Shown piece by piece: positions 17,393 to 26,272 of a stretch of 64,000 nucleotides of DNA. Position 1 is the stretch's first letter, and every line of letters starts with the position of its first letter. The position numbers and the translations under genes were made by a program. Below the pieces are notes generated by a model, which was given only the letters and a program-made list of their open reading frames with translations, was not told the origin of the DNA and ran no database searches. The DNA comes from Nocardiopsis sp. YSL2 (lineage in GTDB: Bacteria; Actinomycetota; Actinomycetes; Streptosporangiales; Streptosporangiaceae): positions 558,001 through 622,000 of the forward strand of contig NZ_JAMOAO010000001.1 in the NCBI RefSeq assembly GCF_030555055.1. The letters run 5' to 3'.

Positions 17393-18499
17393 GCGGGGCA
17401 CGCGCAGCTCGACCTCCGCGCCCTCGCCCGGCTGGGACACGTACTCCGCCGTCCCTCCCAGGTCCCGCAACCGCCCCTGGATGGACTGGGCGACGCCCAG
17501 ACGGCCCTCGGAGCGGGCGGCGTCCAGGCGGTCGGCCGGGATGCCCGGGCCGTCGTCGCGCACGGTGACGGTCACGGTGCCGTCCTCGTCCTCCACCAGC
17601 ACCCAGGCGCGGGTGCCCTCCGGGCAGTGGCGGGCCACGTTGTCCAGGGCGGCCTGGACGGCCGCGGAGACCTCCCCGGCCGACCGGGCGGACAGCAGCA
17701 CCGGTGTGGCCGGGGTGGCGACGGAGACGGTGACCGACTCCTGTCTGCGCAGCAGCTCGCGCAGGTCCACCGGCCCGCCCTTCGGCTCGGGCAGGCCGTC
17801 GGCGATCAGGGAGCGCAGGCGCACCTCCTGCTCGCCGGCCATCCGGCCGAGCTCGGCCGCCTCCCCGCCTGCCTCGGCGCCGCGGCGCCGGACCAGTGCC
17901 AGGACCTGGAGGACCGAGTCGTGGATCTCCCGGGCCAGTTGCTCGCGCTCGAACAGGCGGGCCTCCAGGGCCACGGCCTGGGTGAAGCGCTCCTCGGCCC
18001 GCTCGGCCACGCGGGCCATGTAGCCCACGGCCAGGCCGGTCAGCAGTAGGAGCACCACGCCGCGCGCGGTCGCCCCCGTGATGGCCGCGCCCATGAGCAC
18101 CCTGAGGGTGAGGTCGGCGAAGCCGTAGAGCAGGGCCACCGTCGCGGCGCCGCGACGGCCCCAGATCACGCTCGCCGACAGTGCGGCCCCGGCGAACCAG
18201 TAGCCGCTCAGCGGCGGGGCCTGTGTGAGGTAGTAGGGGGAGACCGCGACGGCCGTCGCGAACAGGCAGCCGAACGAGACCGCCAGGTCCGCGGTCAGCA
18301 GGCGCCGGGTCCGCCACCGGGGGCGGAGGTAGGCGTAGGCGGTGACCGCCGTCCACGCCGCCATGACCGCCAGGACGCCCCAGGCGGCCCAGGGCCGGAC
18401 CAGGTGCTCGTGGTGGTGGACGAGCAGGACCAGCGAGTAGACGAGGGAGGCGGCACGGTACAGAGTGATCCCGCGCCACAGGGGGACGTCGAAGCCCAG
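17378..18499 (-). CDS. HisKA_3-type sensor histidine kinase
   Basis: Membrane sensor kinase of the NarX/MacS class, 373 residues if started at 18499. Several N-terminal hydrophobic helices (VPLWRGITLYRAASLVYSLVLL, then four to five more) precede the dimerisation box EREQLAREIHDSVLQVLAL with its phospho-histidine and a degenerate HATPase with DNVARHCPEGT and DDGPGIPADRL. No in-frame ATG, GTG or TTG exists between the upstream TGA and the ATG at 18364, although conserved-looking helix 1 is coded there; a CTG at 18499, 3 nt after that TGA, is the likely start through coupling to the preceding gene. Likely partner of the response regulator at 11703. Last gene of a three-gene operon. Confidence 0.8.
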   Translation of the reverse strand: MGFDVPLWRGITLYRAASLVYSLVLLVHHHEHLVRPWAAWGVLAVMAAWTAVTAYAYLRPRWRTRRLLTADLAVSFGCLFATAVAVSPYYLTQAPPLSGYWFAGAALSASVIWGRRGAATVALLYGFADLTLRVLMGAAITGATARGVVLLLLTGLAVGYMARVAERAEERFTQAVALEARLFEREQLAREIHDSVLQVLALVRRRGAEAGGEAAELGRMAGEQEVRLRSLIADGLPEPKGGPVDLRELLRRQESVTVSVATPATPVLLSARSAGEVSAAVQAALDNVARHCPEGTRAWVLVEDEDGTVTVTVRDDGPGIPADRLDAARSEGRLGVAQSIQGRLRDLGGTAEYVSQPGEGAEVELRVPRAAGG

Positions 18500-18502
18500 G
18501 GC

Positions 18503-19336
18503 TCAGACCACCGCCCCGTCGTCGGGACCGTTGTCGCCGGGCGCCCTGCTGTCGGTCATGCGCAGGACCAGCACGACGAAGCTCGTCAGGAACGCCACGA
18601 CCGCCGCGAACATCAGCCAGTTGGGCAGCGAGATCCCCAGGAAGGCCGAACCGAAGAGCACCACGGGGCCGCTCAGCAGGCCGAACCAGGCCGCGATGCC
18701 CACCCGGCTCCCCTGGAGCAGGGGCGGCGGTGGCGGCGGCTCGTAGTGGCCCTCCAGCTCCGCCTCGGCCCTGCGGGCCCGCTCGGCGGCCGCGTCCTCG
18801 TCGTCGGCCCCGTCCGAGCCCGCCAGGATGTCCCCGCCCGCACGCCCGGCACCGGAGTCCTCGTCCTCGTCCCGGACGCTCAGGTTCTCCGCGTCGGGCC
18901 AGGCCACCCGGCGGCGCTCGGTGCCGTCGTCTCCGTCGTAGAACCGTGCGACCAGGTCCTGCCACACCTCGTCCTCGTCGGCGGTCTCCGCGGGCGCGGC
19001 GTCGGGATCGACGTTCTCCGGCGGGCCGTCGAGCAGGTCGCCGCCGATCTGGGGGCCGGGCTCCACACGGGCCGTCTCGCCCAGCCCCGGCAGCTCGGCG
19101 CCCAGCACGCGCTCGGCGGCCCCGCGCTCCTCGGCGTCCACGTAGAGGTGGTCCGTGGGCGGGTCGTCGGCCCTGCCCCCGGCGGGGTCCTGCACGTCCT
19201 CCTCCAGCGGCACCGCGTACGCGGCGATCCCGCTGCGGCGCAGGGCGTCCAGCATCAGGTCCGCGTGCGAGGGCGCGAGCAGGATCAGGGGCACGTAGGC
19301 ATCGGCGAGCAGGCCGTTGCCCCGACGTTGTGTCAT
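18503..19336 (-). CDS. Conserved actinobacterial membrane protein, function unknown
   Basis: A 277-residue protein. Residues 1-75 (YVPLILLAPSHADLMLDALRRSGIAAYAVPLEED, then DHLYVDAEERGAAERVL) look like a small signal-transducing DUF2007-like ferredoxin fold. The middle (about 80-200) is acidic and low-complexity. A proline run (YEPPPPPPLLQG) precedes two C-terminal transmembrane helices (about 215-265). It starts in an ATGA overlap with the esterase gene and abuts the kinase gene, so the three are co-transcribed. No function can be assigned. Confidence 0.7.
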   Translation of the reverse strand: MTQRRGNGLLADAYVPLILLAPSHADLMLDALRRSGIAAYAVPLEEDVQDPAGGRADDPPTDHLYVDAEERGAAERVLGAELPGLGETARVEPGPQIGGDLLDGPPENVDPDAAPAETADEDEVWQDLVARFYDGDDGTERRRVAWPDAENLSVRDEDEDSGAGRAGGDILAGSDGADDEDAAAERARRAEAELEGHYEPPPPPPLLQGSRVGIAAWFGLLSGPVVLFGSAFLGISLPNWLMFAAVVAFLTSFVVLVLRMTDSRAPGDNGPDDGAVV

Positions 19337-20130
19337 CGGTCGGCTCCTTCCCCGCTTTCACCGTGCTCTCGCACGAACGCGAGGCTCCCGTCGAAGATGG
19401 CGGGCGCGTCGTGGTCGAGCGTGGCCACGTGGTAGCTGTCGTGCAGCAGGTGGATGGCCACCCTCGTGTTGACCGCCCTGTGAGCGAGCATACGCAGACT
19501 CCCGGGTCCCACCACGTGGTCCTGGGGGCTCCGGAAGGCCAGAACCGGCGCCCGCAAACCGGACATGCCCCCCTGAACCGCACGCCACAGCTTCGGGAGT
19601 GTCGCGGCGGCGGCGGTCGGGACCCGGTCGTAGCCGCCCTCGCTCGTGTCGTCCTTGGAGACGTCGCTGGTCACGCCCGGTGTGGACGGCAGCAGACGCG
19701 CCGCCAGTCGCCCGAACGGCGCGATGAGGGGCAGTCTGTAGTCCTCCACGACCAGCGAGGGGTTGACGAGCACGATGCCGCGCACGGTGTCGGGGTGCCG
19801 TTGGGCCAAGCGGACCGTGAGCGCCCCTCCCATGGACAGGCCCATGACGTAGACCTCGTCGCACCGCGCCGCCAGGTCGAGCAGGACGCGCTCCACGTGC
19901 GCGTACCAGTCGTCGGACCCGGTGAGGTTCATGTCCTGCCACACCGTGCCGTGCCCGGGCAGCAGCGGCACCTCCACGGTCAGCCCGGCCGCGGCCAGGT
20001 ACTCGCCCCACGGGCGCATGGAGTAGGGGGACCCGGTGAATCCGTGGCAGAGCAGGACGCCGGTCCTGGACCCTGCGTGGCTGAAGGGTTCGGCACCCGG
20101 GAGGACCGGGGTGGCGTCGGTCGGGTTCAC
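19333..20130 (-). CDS. Alpha/beta-hydrolase, carboxylesterase (Est30-like)
   Basis: A 265-residue carboxylesterase. It shows the oxyanion-loop HGFTGSPYSMRPWGEYLA, the nucleophile elbow GLSMGG (Ser), and the late segments VLAFRSPQDHVVGPGS (Asp) and LLHDSYHVATLDHD (His). This arrangement is that of Geobacillus Est30 and related monoacylglycerol-type esterases. GTG at 20130 with GGGAG 8 nt upstream is preferred to the far longer open frame. First gene of the operon that ends in the sensor kinase. Confidence 0.85.
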   Translation of the reverse strand: MNPTDATPVLPGAEPFSHAGSRTGVLLCHGFTGSPYSMRPWGEYLAAAGLTVEVPLLPGHGTVWQDMNLTGSDDWYAHVERVLLDLAARCDEVYVMGLSMGGALTVRLAQRHPDTVRGIVLVNPSLVVEDYRLPLIAPFGRLAARLLPSTPGVTSDVSKDDTSEGGYDRVPTAAAATLPKLWRAVQGGMSGLRAPVLAFRSPQDHVVGPGSLRMLAHRAVNTRVAIHLLHDSYHVATLDHDAPAIFDGSLAFVREHGESGEGADR

Positions 20131-20763
20131 GCGGTGGCTCCCAGGAGATCGTGCGCCGCGCGGTCGCGCGGATGGTGCGGGCGGGTGGTGGAGATCGGGG
20201 CACACTCCGGAAATCGCGTTCCCGGCCCCCAGGCGTGAGGCTAGCCGTTCGACGGAGTGTTTGTCATCAGACGTCAAGGCGCCCCGTTCTTCGCCTGAAG
20301 AGGAATCTCGCCTCCACCCGGGCGAGGCGCAGGCGGAGGAGATGTCGCCCACGTTCGGGTGTGTCCGCTTCGTCCCGGACAGGGCTCCGGTCGCCCGGCC
20401 CCGGCCGGGGCGGAGGGTGTCGCGGCAGAGAGGCCACGGGGCGGACGTGGCGGGCCCAGAGCCCCGGGACACCGTCGGGCGGTCCGGGATCTCCGTCCCG
20501 AAGAGGGAGAAAGCCGAGAGGGCGGACGAACGCTCCTCCTTCGACTCGGTATCCTCAGGCGGGCACCGGACACCGCGGCCCGCGCGCGAGGGCCGAGGGG
20601 ACACTTTGGCAGTTGGCCCCGCGCGGTGGGAGGATGGCGCATGTCAGTCGCGCTCCCCCGCTGTCGGTGGCCGGGGCGGTTCTGACGTTGTCGGCCGAGC
20701 GGGACAGAGAATCGGGCAGGCCCTGCCTGCGGACTCCCCGCGTGTGCAGGGGTGATCTGGACG
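20131..20763. other. Intergenic region without recognised gene
   Basis: Divergent promoter region of 633 bp. On the minus strand GACAAA and TAGCCT (16-bp spacer, around 20240-20265) could drive the esterase operon. Open frames here have no family features, and I see no RNA gene or repeat. Confidence 0.5.
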
Positions 20764-21603
20764 ATGTTCTACTGGGTGGTCAAGGCGTTCCTGGGCCCGA
20801 TCCTGGCCGTGCTGTGGCAACCGCGGGCGGAGGGCGTGGAGAACGTGCCCCGGCGCGGGCCGGCCATCATGGTGAGCAACCACCTGTCGTTCTCGGACCA
20901 CTTCTTCGGTCCGCTGCCGCTCCCCCGCAAGATCACCTTCCTCGCCAAGTCCGAGTACTTCACCGGTACCGGCGTCAAGGGCTTCTTCAGCCGGGCGTTC
21001 TTCACCGGAGTGGGGCAGATCCCGATCGACCGCTCCGGCGGCAAGGCCAGCGAGGCGGCCCTGCGCACGGGCCTGCGCGTGCTCAAGCGCGGCGACCTGC
21101 TGGGCATCTACCCCGAGGGCACCCGCTCCCCCGACGGCAAGCTCTACCGCGGCCGGACGGGCGTGGCGCGGCTGGCCCTGGAGGCCAAGGCCCCCGTGGT
21201 TCCGATGGCGATGATCAACCTGGAGAAGATCATGCCGCCCGGCCGCACCATCCCGAAGCTGGGTGTGCGCCCCAAGGTGGTCTTCGGCAAGCCGCTGGAC
21301 TTCTCGCGCTACTACGGCATGGAGCGTGACCCCCGGGTCCTGCGGGCCATCACCGACGAGATCATGTACGCGCTGATGGAGCTGTCCGGCCAGGAGTACG
21401 TGGACCGCTACGCGCAGTCGGTCAAGGCCGAGCTGGAGGCCGAGGCCAAGGAGGCCCGCCGCGAGCAGCACGCCAGCGACAAGGACCGCCGCCGTTCCGA
21501 CCGCGCCAAGCGCAAGGAGGAGCGCCGTGCCCGCAAGGCGGCCAAGCGCGCCGAGCGCGACGCCGCCGAGAGCGGGGAGGACGGCGCGGACCCGCGGGAG
21601 TGA
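20764..21603 (+). CDS. 1-acyl-sn-glycerol-3-phosphate acyltransferase (PlsC family)
   Basis: Membrane-associated acyltransferase of phospholipid synthesis, 279 residues. Motif I is NHLSFSD (NHxxxxD), motif III is IYPEGTRSPDGKLYRGRTG, and motif IV is APVVPMAMI. A hydrophobic N-terminal helix (MFYWVVKAFLGPILAVLW) anchors it. The C-terminal 55 residues are a highly charged Lys/Arg/Glu helix. I use the ATG at 20764 because relatives begin at MFYW; a GTG 12 nt upstream is in frame. Corresponds by position to Rv2182c. Confidence 0.88.
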   Translation: MFYWVVKAFLGPILAVLWQPRAEGVENVPRRGPAIMVSNHLSFSDHFFGPLPLPRKITFLAKSEYFTGTGVKGFFSRAFFTGVGQIPIDRSGGKASEAALRTGLRVLKRGDLLGIYPEGTRSPDGKLYRGRTGVARLALEAKAPVVPMAMINLEKIMPPGRTIPKLGVRPKVVFGKPLDFSRYYGMERDPRVLRAITDEIMYALMELSGQEYVDRYAQSVKAELEAEAKEARREQHASDKDRRRSDRAKRKEERRARKAAKRAERDAAESGEDGADPRE

Positions 21604-21623
21604 GGCGGCTCCCGTCCACGCGT

Positions 21624-21662
21624 GAGGGCGCGGCTCCGGTGGTTCACCGGGGCCGCGCCCTC
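21624..21662. terminator. Bidirectional terminator between plsC-like gene and glucokinase
   Basis: 18-bp stem (one T-G pair) with a 3-nt loop, between convergent genes. Confidence 0.75.
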
Positions 21663-21684
21663 GTTCGTGCCGGGGCCGGGCCCG

Positions 21685-22632
21685 TCAGTGCCGGGCGAGG
21701 TCGCCCGCGCCGACGATGCCGGCCTCGCCGCCGAGCTCGGCCAGCCGGACCTCGGCCAGTCGGCGGCCCGGGCGGCCGGAGACGTGGCGGGCGAAGGAGG
21801 TCATGACCGGGTCCAGCAGGATCGCGCCGGCGTCGGAGACACCGCCGCCGAGGACGAAGCACTCGGGGTCGAGGATGGCCGCCAGGTCGGCCAGGCCCAG
21901 TCCGGCCCACTCGCCGACGATGCGGAAGCACTCCAGAGCGGCGCTGTCGCCCTCCAGGGCGGCCTGGGTGATGACGTGCCCCTCCACCTTCTCCACGTCG
22001 CCGTCGGCGAGCTTGAGCATCCTCTCGCCGGCCCGGGGGTCGGTCCGCGCCAGGTCCTGCCCCTCGGCCACCAGGGCGCGTCCGCTGGCGTACTGCTCCC
22101 AGCACCCGTGGTTGCCGCAGGCGCAGCGGCGCCCGTGCGGCACCATCCGGTAGTGGCCGATCTCCGCGGCCACGCCGTACCGGCCGCGGAAGAGGGCGCC
22201 GTCCAGGACCAGGCCGCCACCGATGCCGGTGCCGAGGGTGACGCAGACCAGGTGGGCGCTGCCGCGGCCGGCGCCGAAGCGCGCCTCGGCCCAGGCCGCC
22301 GCGTTAGCGTCGTTCTCGATCACCACCGGCAGGCCGACCTTCGCCTGGACGCGCTCCTTGAGGGGTTCGTCCCGCAGACCCAGGTTGACCGCGACCTGCA
22401 CCGTGGCGCGGTCCTCGTCGACGAACCCGGCCACACCGACGCCGACCGCCTGGCACGCCTGCTCCGGCTGACGCGAGCGCAGGTCCTCGACGGCGCGGGC
22501 GACCACGTCGGCCAGGCCCGCCGGGTCGTTGGAGGGGGTGGGGTACTTGACCTTGTCCAGGATCTGCCCGTCCTGGTCCACGACCCCGGCTGCGACCTTG
22601 GTACCGCCGATGTCTACGCCGATGGTCAGCAT
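21685..22632 (-). CDS. glkA: ROK-family glucokinase
   Basis: ATP-dependent glucokinase of the ROK family, 315 residues. It begins LTIGVDIGGTKVAAGVVD (phosphate-1 loop), has the catalytic ENDANAAAWAEA segment, the ROK signature from VTLGTGIGGGLVLDG to AAEIGHYRM, and the zinc-binding CACGNHGCWEQYASG. Streptomyces GlkA, the same type, is also the mediator of glucose repression. GGAAGG precedes the ATG, and the upstream 100 bp are unusually AT-rich, consistent with a promoter. Confidence 0.92.
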   Translation of the reverse strand: MLTIGVDIGGTKVAAGVVDQDGQILDKVKYPTPSNDPAGLADVVARAVEDLRSRQPEQACQAVGVGVAGFVDEDRATVQVAVNLGLRDEPLKERVQAKVGLPVVIENDANAAAWAEARFGAGRGSAHLVCVTLGTGIGGGLVLDGALFRGRYGVAAEIGHYRMVPHGRRCACGNHGCWEQYASGRALVAEGQDLARTDPRAGERMLKLADGDVEKVEGHVITQAALEGDSAALECFRIVGEWAGLGLADLAAILDPECFVLGGGVSDAGAILLDPVMTSFARHVSGRPGRRLAEVRLAELGGEAGIVGAGDLARH

Positions 22633-22778
22633 GGGGGCAGTTCCTTCCTACTTACGCACGAACTCTGACATAAGCCGCAGGCTTCATGACAGAGGTCTTT
22701 CAAATGGTGTAAACCCCTCGATTAAACCAGGCCGAAGCGACCCGAGGTACCCCAGGAGCCCAACCCATCGGAAGCGCC

Positions 22779-23219
22779 CTACTCCCCGGAGGTGACCTGC
22801 GGCTTCGCCTCGTCCCCCCGCTTCGGGCCCGAGCCGGTTCCGGAGTCGTCGCCGGCCGACCGGTCGGCGTCCGATCCGGTCTGCTCAAGGGAGCGCTCGA
22901 CCACGTCCCACGTGCGCCCCAGGGCGCCCGCGAGAGCCAGACCGGCCCGGCCCAGGTGCCCGGCGACCTCCGGGGCGGACGTGCGCACGATGTCGAACAG
23001 CTCCTCCACCGCGGGCCGCTCCGGCTTGGTCTCCAGCCGGATGGCCTCCTCCCACACGTCGCCCTTGCGCGGCGCGGAGGTGACGGCACCGACCCCGCGC
23101 CGCACCCCCGCGGTGATCAGCTTGCGCTGCAGGCCGTCGACCAGCTTCAGGGCGTCGTCGATCAGGTCGGGGGCCTCGCCCCGCCCCGATCCCTGCGGGC
23201 GACCGTCGTTCTCCGTCAT
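22779..23219 (-). CDS. Conserved actinobacterial protein (DUF5304-like)
   Basis: A 146-residue hydrophilic protein with a conserved-looking centre (APDLIDDALKLVDGLQRKL and DVWEEAIRLE) and flexible charged ends; no membrane segment or catalytic motif. Streptomyces has a similar protein between glkA and the acyl-CoA ligase. GGAGGTCCGG before the ATG at 23219 supports that start over an ATG 36 nt upstream. Function unknown. Confidence 0.65.
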   Translation of the reverse strand: MTENDGRPQGSGRGEAPDLIDDALKLVDGLQRKLITAGVRRGVGAVTSAPRKGDVWEEAIRLETKPERPAVEELFDIVRTSAPEVAGHLGRAGLALAGALGRTWDVVERSLEQTGSDADRSAGDDSGTGSGPKRGDEAKPQVTSGE

Positions 23220-23719
23220 CTCCGGACCTCCTTCGTCGGCATCCTCTGGGCTCACGTTAACCGGCCCGGGCGGCGCCGGGCGGGTTTCTCAGGGCAGGAT
23301 CAGGGGCGAACCAGGGTGGCCCCGGGACGCCTCGCGACGGCACGCTCCGACCCTCCGCACTGAAAAACGCCCGAAACACCACAGAAGCCACCTGATGTGG
23401 ACGAAGGTCACGACAAGGGATAGTCTCGCGTGCGTACGAGAAGGAGCCGGGACCACAGTTCTGACCTGCGCACTCCCGGACGGCCGGTCCGGCGTCGATC
23501 GCCACCGGACCGGGCATATCCCCCGTACGAACAACCATCCCAGGGGGTCGGGGACACCGCTTCCACACCGTTCCGAGCTGCGGGTTCACCGTGGCCGCGA
23601 ATGGACACGGATCACTGTTGGATACCGAACGGCAACATGACCTACTCACGAGTAGCGTGTGTTGTTACGCTCATCACGTCCCCCCTGTCAAGATCCCCGT
23701 ACACGTCCAGGAGCATCAC
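23220..23719. other. Intergenic region with candidate operator of the acyl-CoA ligase gene
   Basis: 500 bp without a gene. CTACTCACGAGTAG at 23642-23655 is a 14-bp dyad (6-bp arms) about 65 nt before the ligase start, the size and place of a TetR-type operator. A GATAGT near 23419 could be a -10. Nothing else recognised. Confidence 0.45.
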
Positions 23720-25519
<1,800 letters not shown>

Positions 25520-25587
25520 GGACGCCCGGAAGACGGGGCCTTCGCGCCTTCCGGTGCACTCCAGGACCCGTCGGCGCCCTCACCCCC

Positions 25588-25690
25588 CTGCTTTCTTTGG
25601 GCCTCCGCTCGTGCCCGCGCCGTCGCCCGCCACCACCCTCAACGGACGCCTTCGGCGCAGTGCTTCCTGCTTTGGCCCGATCAACCCCCT
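25588..25690 (-). repeat. Dispersed repeat, unit type 2 (inverted)
   Basis: Minus-strand copy of the unit at 8893-9013: TGCTTTCTTTGGGCCTCCGC, then CCACCACCCTCAACGGACGC and GCGCAGTGCTTCCTGC. It sits 70 nt beyond the acyl-CoA ligase stop. Confidence 0.85.
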
Positions 25691-25995
25691 GTAGTCCCCA
25701 ACACTGAACGGCCTACCTCTCACCCCCTGGGGTCGAGGTAGGCCGTTTTCGTGCGGCTCCAACCCCCTGCACACCCCCTCTCCCACCGGCCTGCGTCTCA
25801 CCCCCTCAGGTGGCCCCAGGCCGTTCCCTGCGGCTTCCCCCTGGGACGCAAGGCCATCCCTTCGCGGGACCCGAGGCACAGGGGGTTGAGCGTGCGCGTA
25901 GGCGCCTTCGGAACCGCAGGGGGTGGACGTAGGGCGTCCCTGCTTGGAGTGCCCGTGTGGGTTGAAGCCTCTACGGGTGAGGGGGCCACAGGGGG
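25681..25995. repeat. Periodic palindrome array, island C
   Basis: Variants of ACCCCCTGGGGT start at 25684, 25722, 25762 and 25800, with further degenerate or inverted copies near 25836, 25880, 25918 and 25988, so about eight units at 38-40 bp. The unit at 25722 is enclosed by perfect 13-bp arms (25707-25719 and 25735-25747); the unit at 25800 is enclosed by 7-bp arms CGGCCTG/CAGGCCG. Confidence 0.85.
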
Positions 25996-26003
25996 GTTCG
26001 CGA

Positions 26004-26229
26004 GGGGCGCGCCAGTGTTCTGCAGGAGGAGACGGGGCCGCCAGCGAGCTTGCGAGCCAGGCAAGTCGACGACGAAGAACACTGGCCTCCCAGCGCCCCG
26101 AGCACGGGCCGAAGCGAGGAACGAGCGGAGGCCCAAAGAAAACACAGCGCGGAGGCCCAAAGAAAACACAGCGCGGAGACCCAAGAAAAGCACAGCACAG
26201 CGCGGAGGCCCCAAAGAAACACAGCACAA
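26004..26229 (+). repeat. Dispersed repeat, unit type 1 with four tandem 24-bp units
   Basis: Starts GAGGGGCGCGCCAGTGTTCT and is nearly identical to 9120-9290 through AAGTCGACGACGAAGAAC and GGGCCGAAGCGAGGAACGAG. It ends in four tandem copies of a 24-26 bp motif (GCGGAGGCCCAAAGAAAACA), against two copies in island A. Confidence 0.85.
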
Positions 26230-26253
26230 AGGGCCCGGCTTGCGCCGGGCCCT
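26230..26253 (-). terminator. Terminator of the ctaE-qcrCAB operon
   Basis: Perfect 10-bp stem AGGGCCCGGC with a TTGC loop; on the minus strand it is followed by TTTGTG. It lies 20 nt after qcrB. Confidence 0.75.
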
Positions 26254-26272
26254 CTCTGCGTGGTCGCGCGCC

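Noticed and set aside
20131..20763. Gene or RNase P-like RNA between the esterase and acyltransferase genes
   Set aside because: No ribosome binding site with a plausible protein, and none of the conserved RNase P or tmRNA blocks are present.
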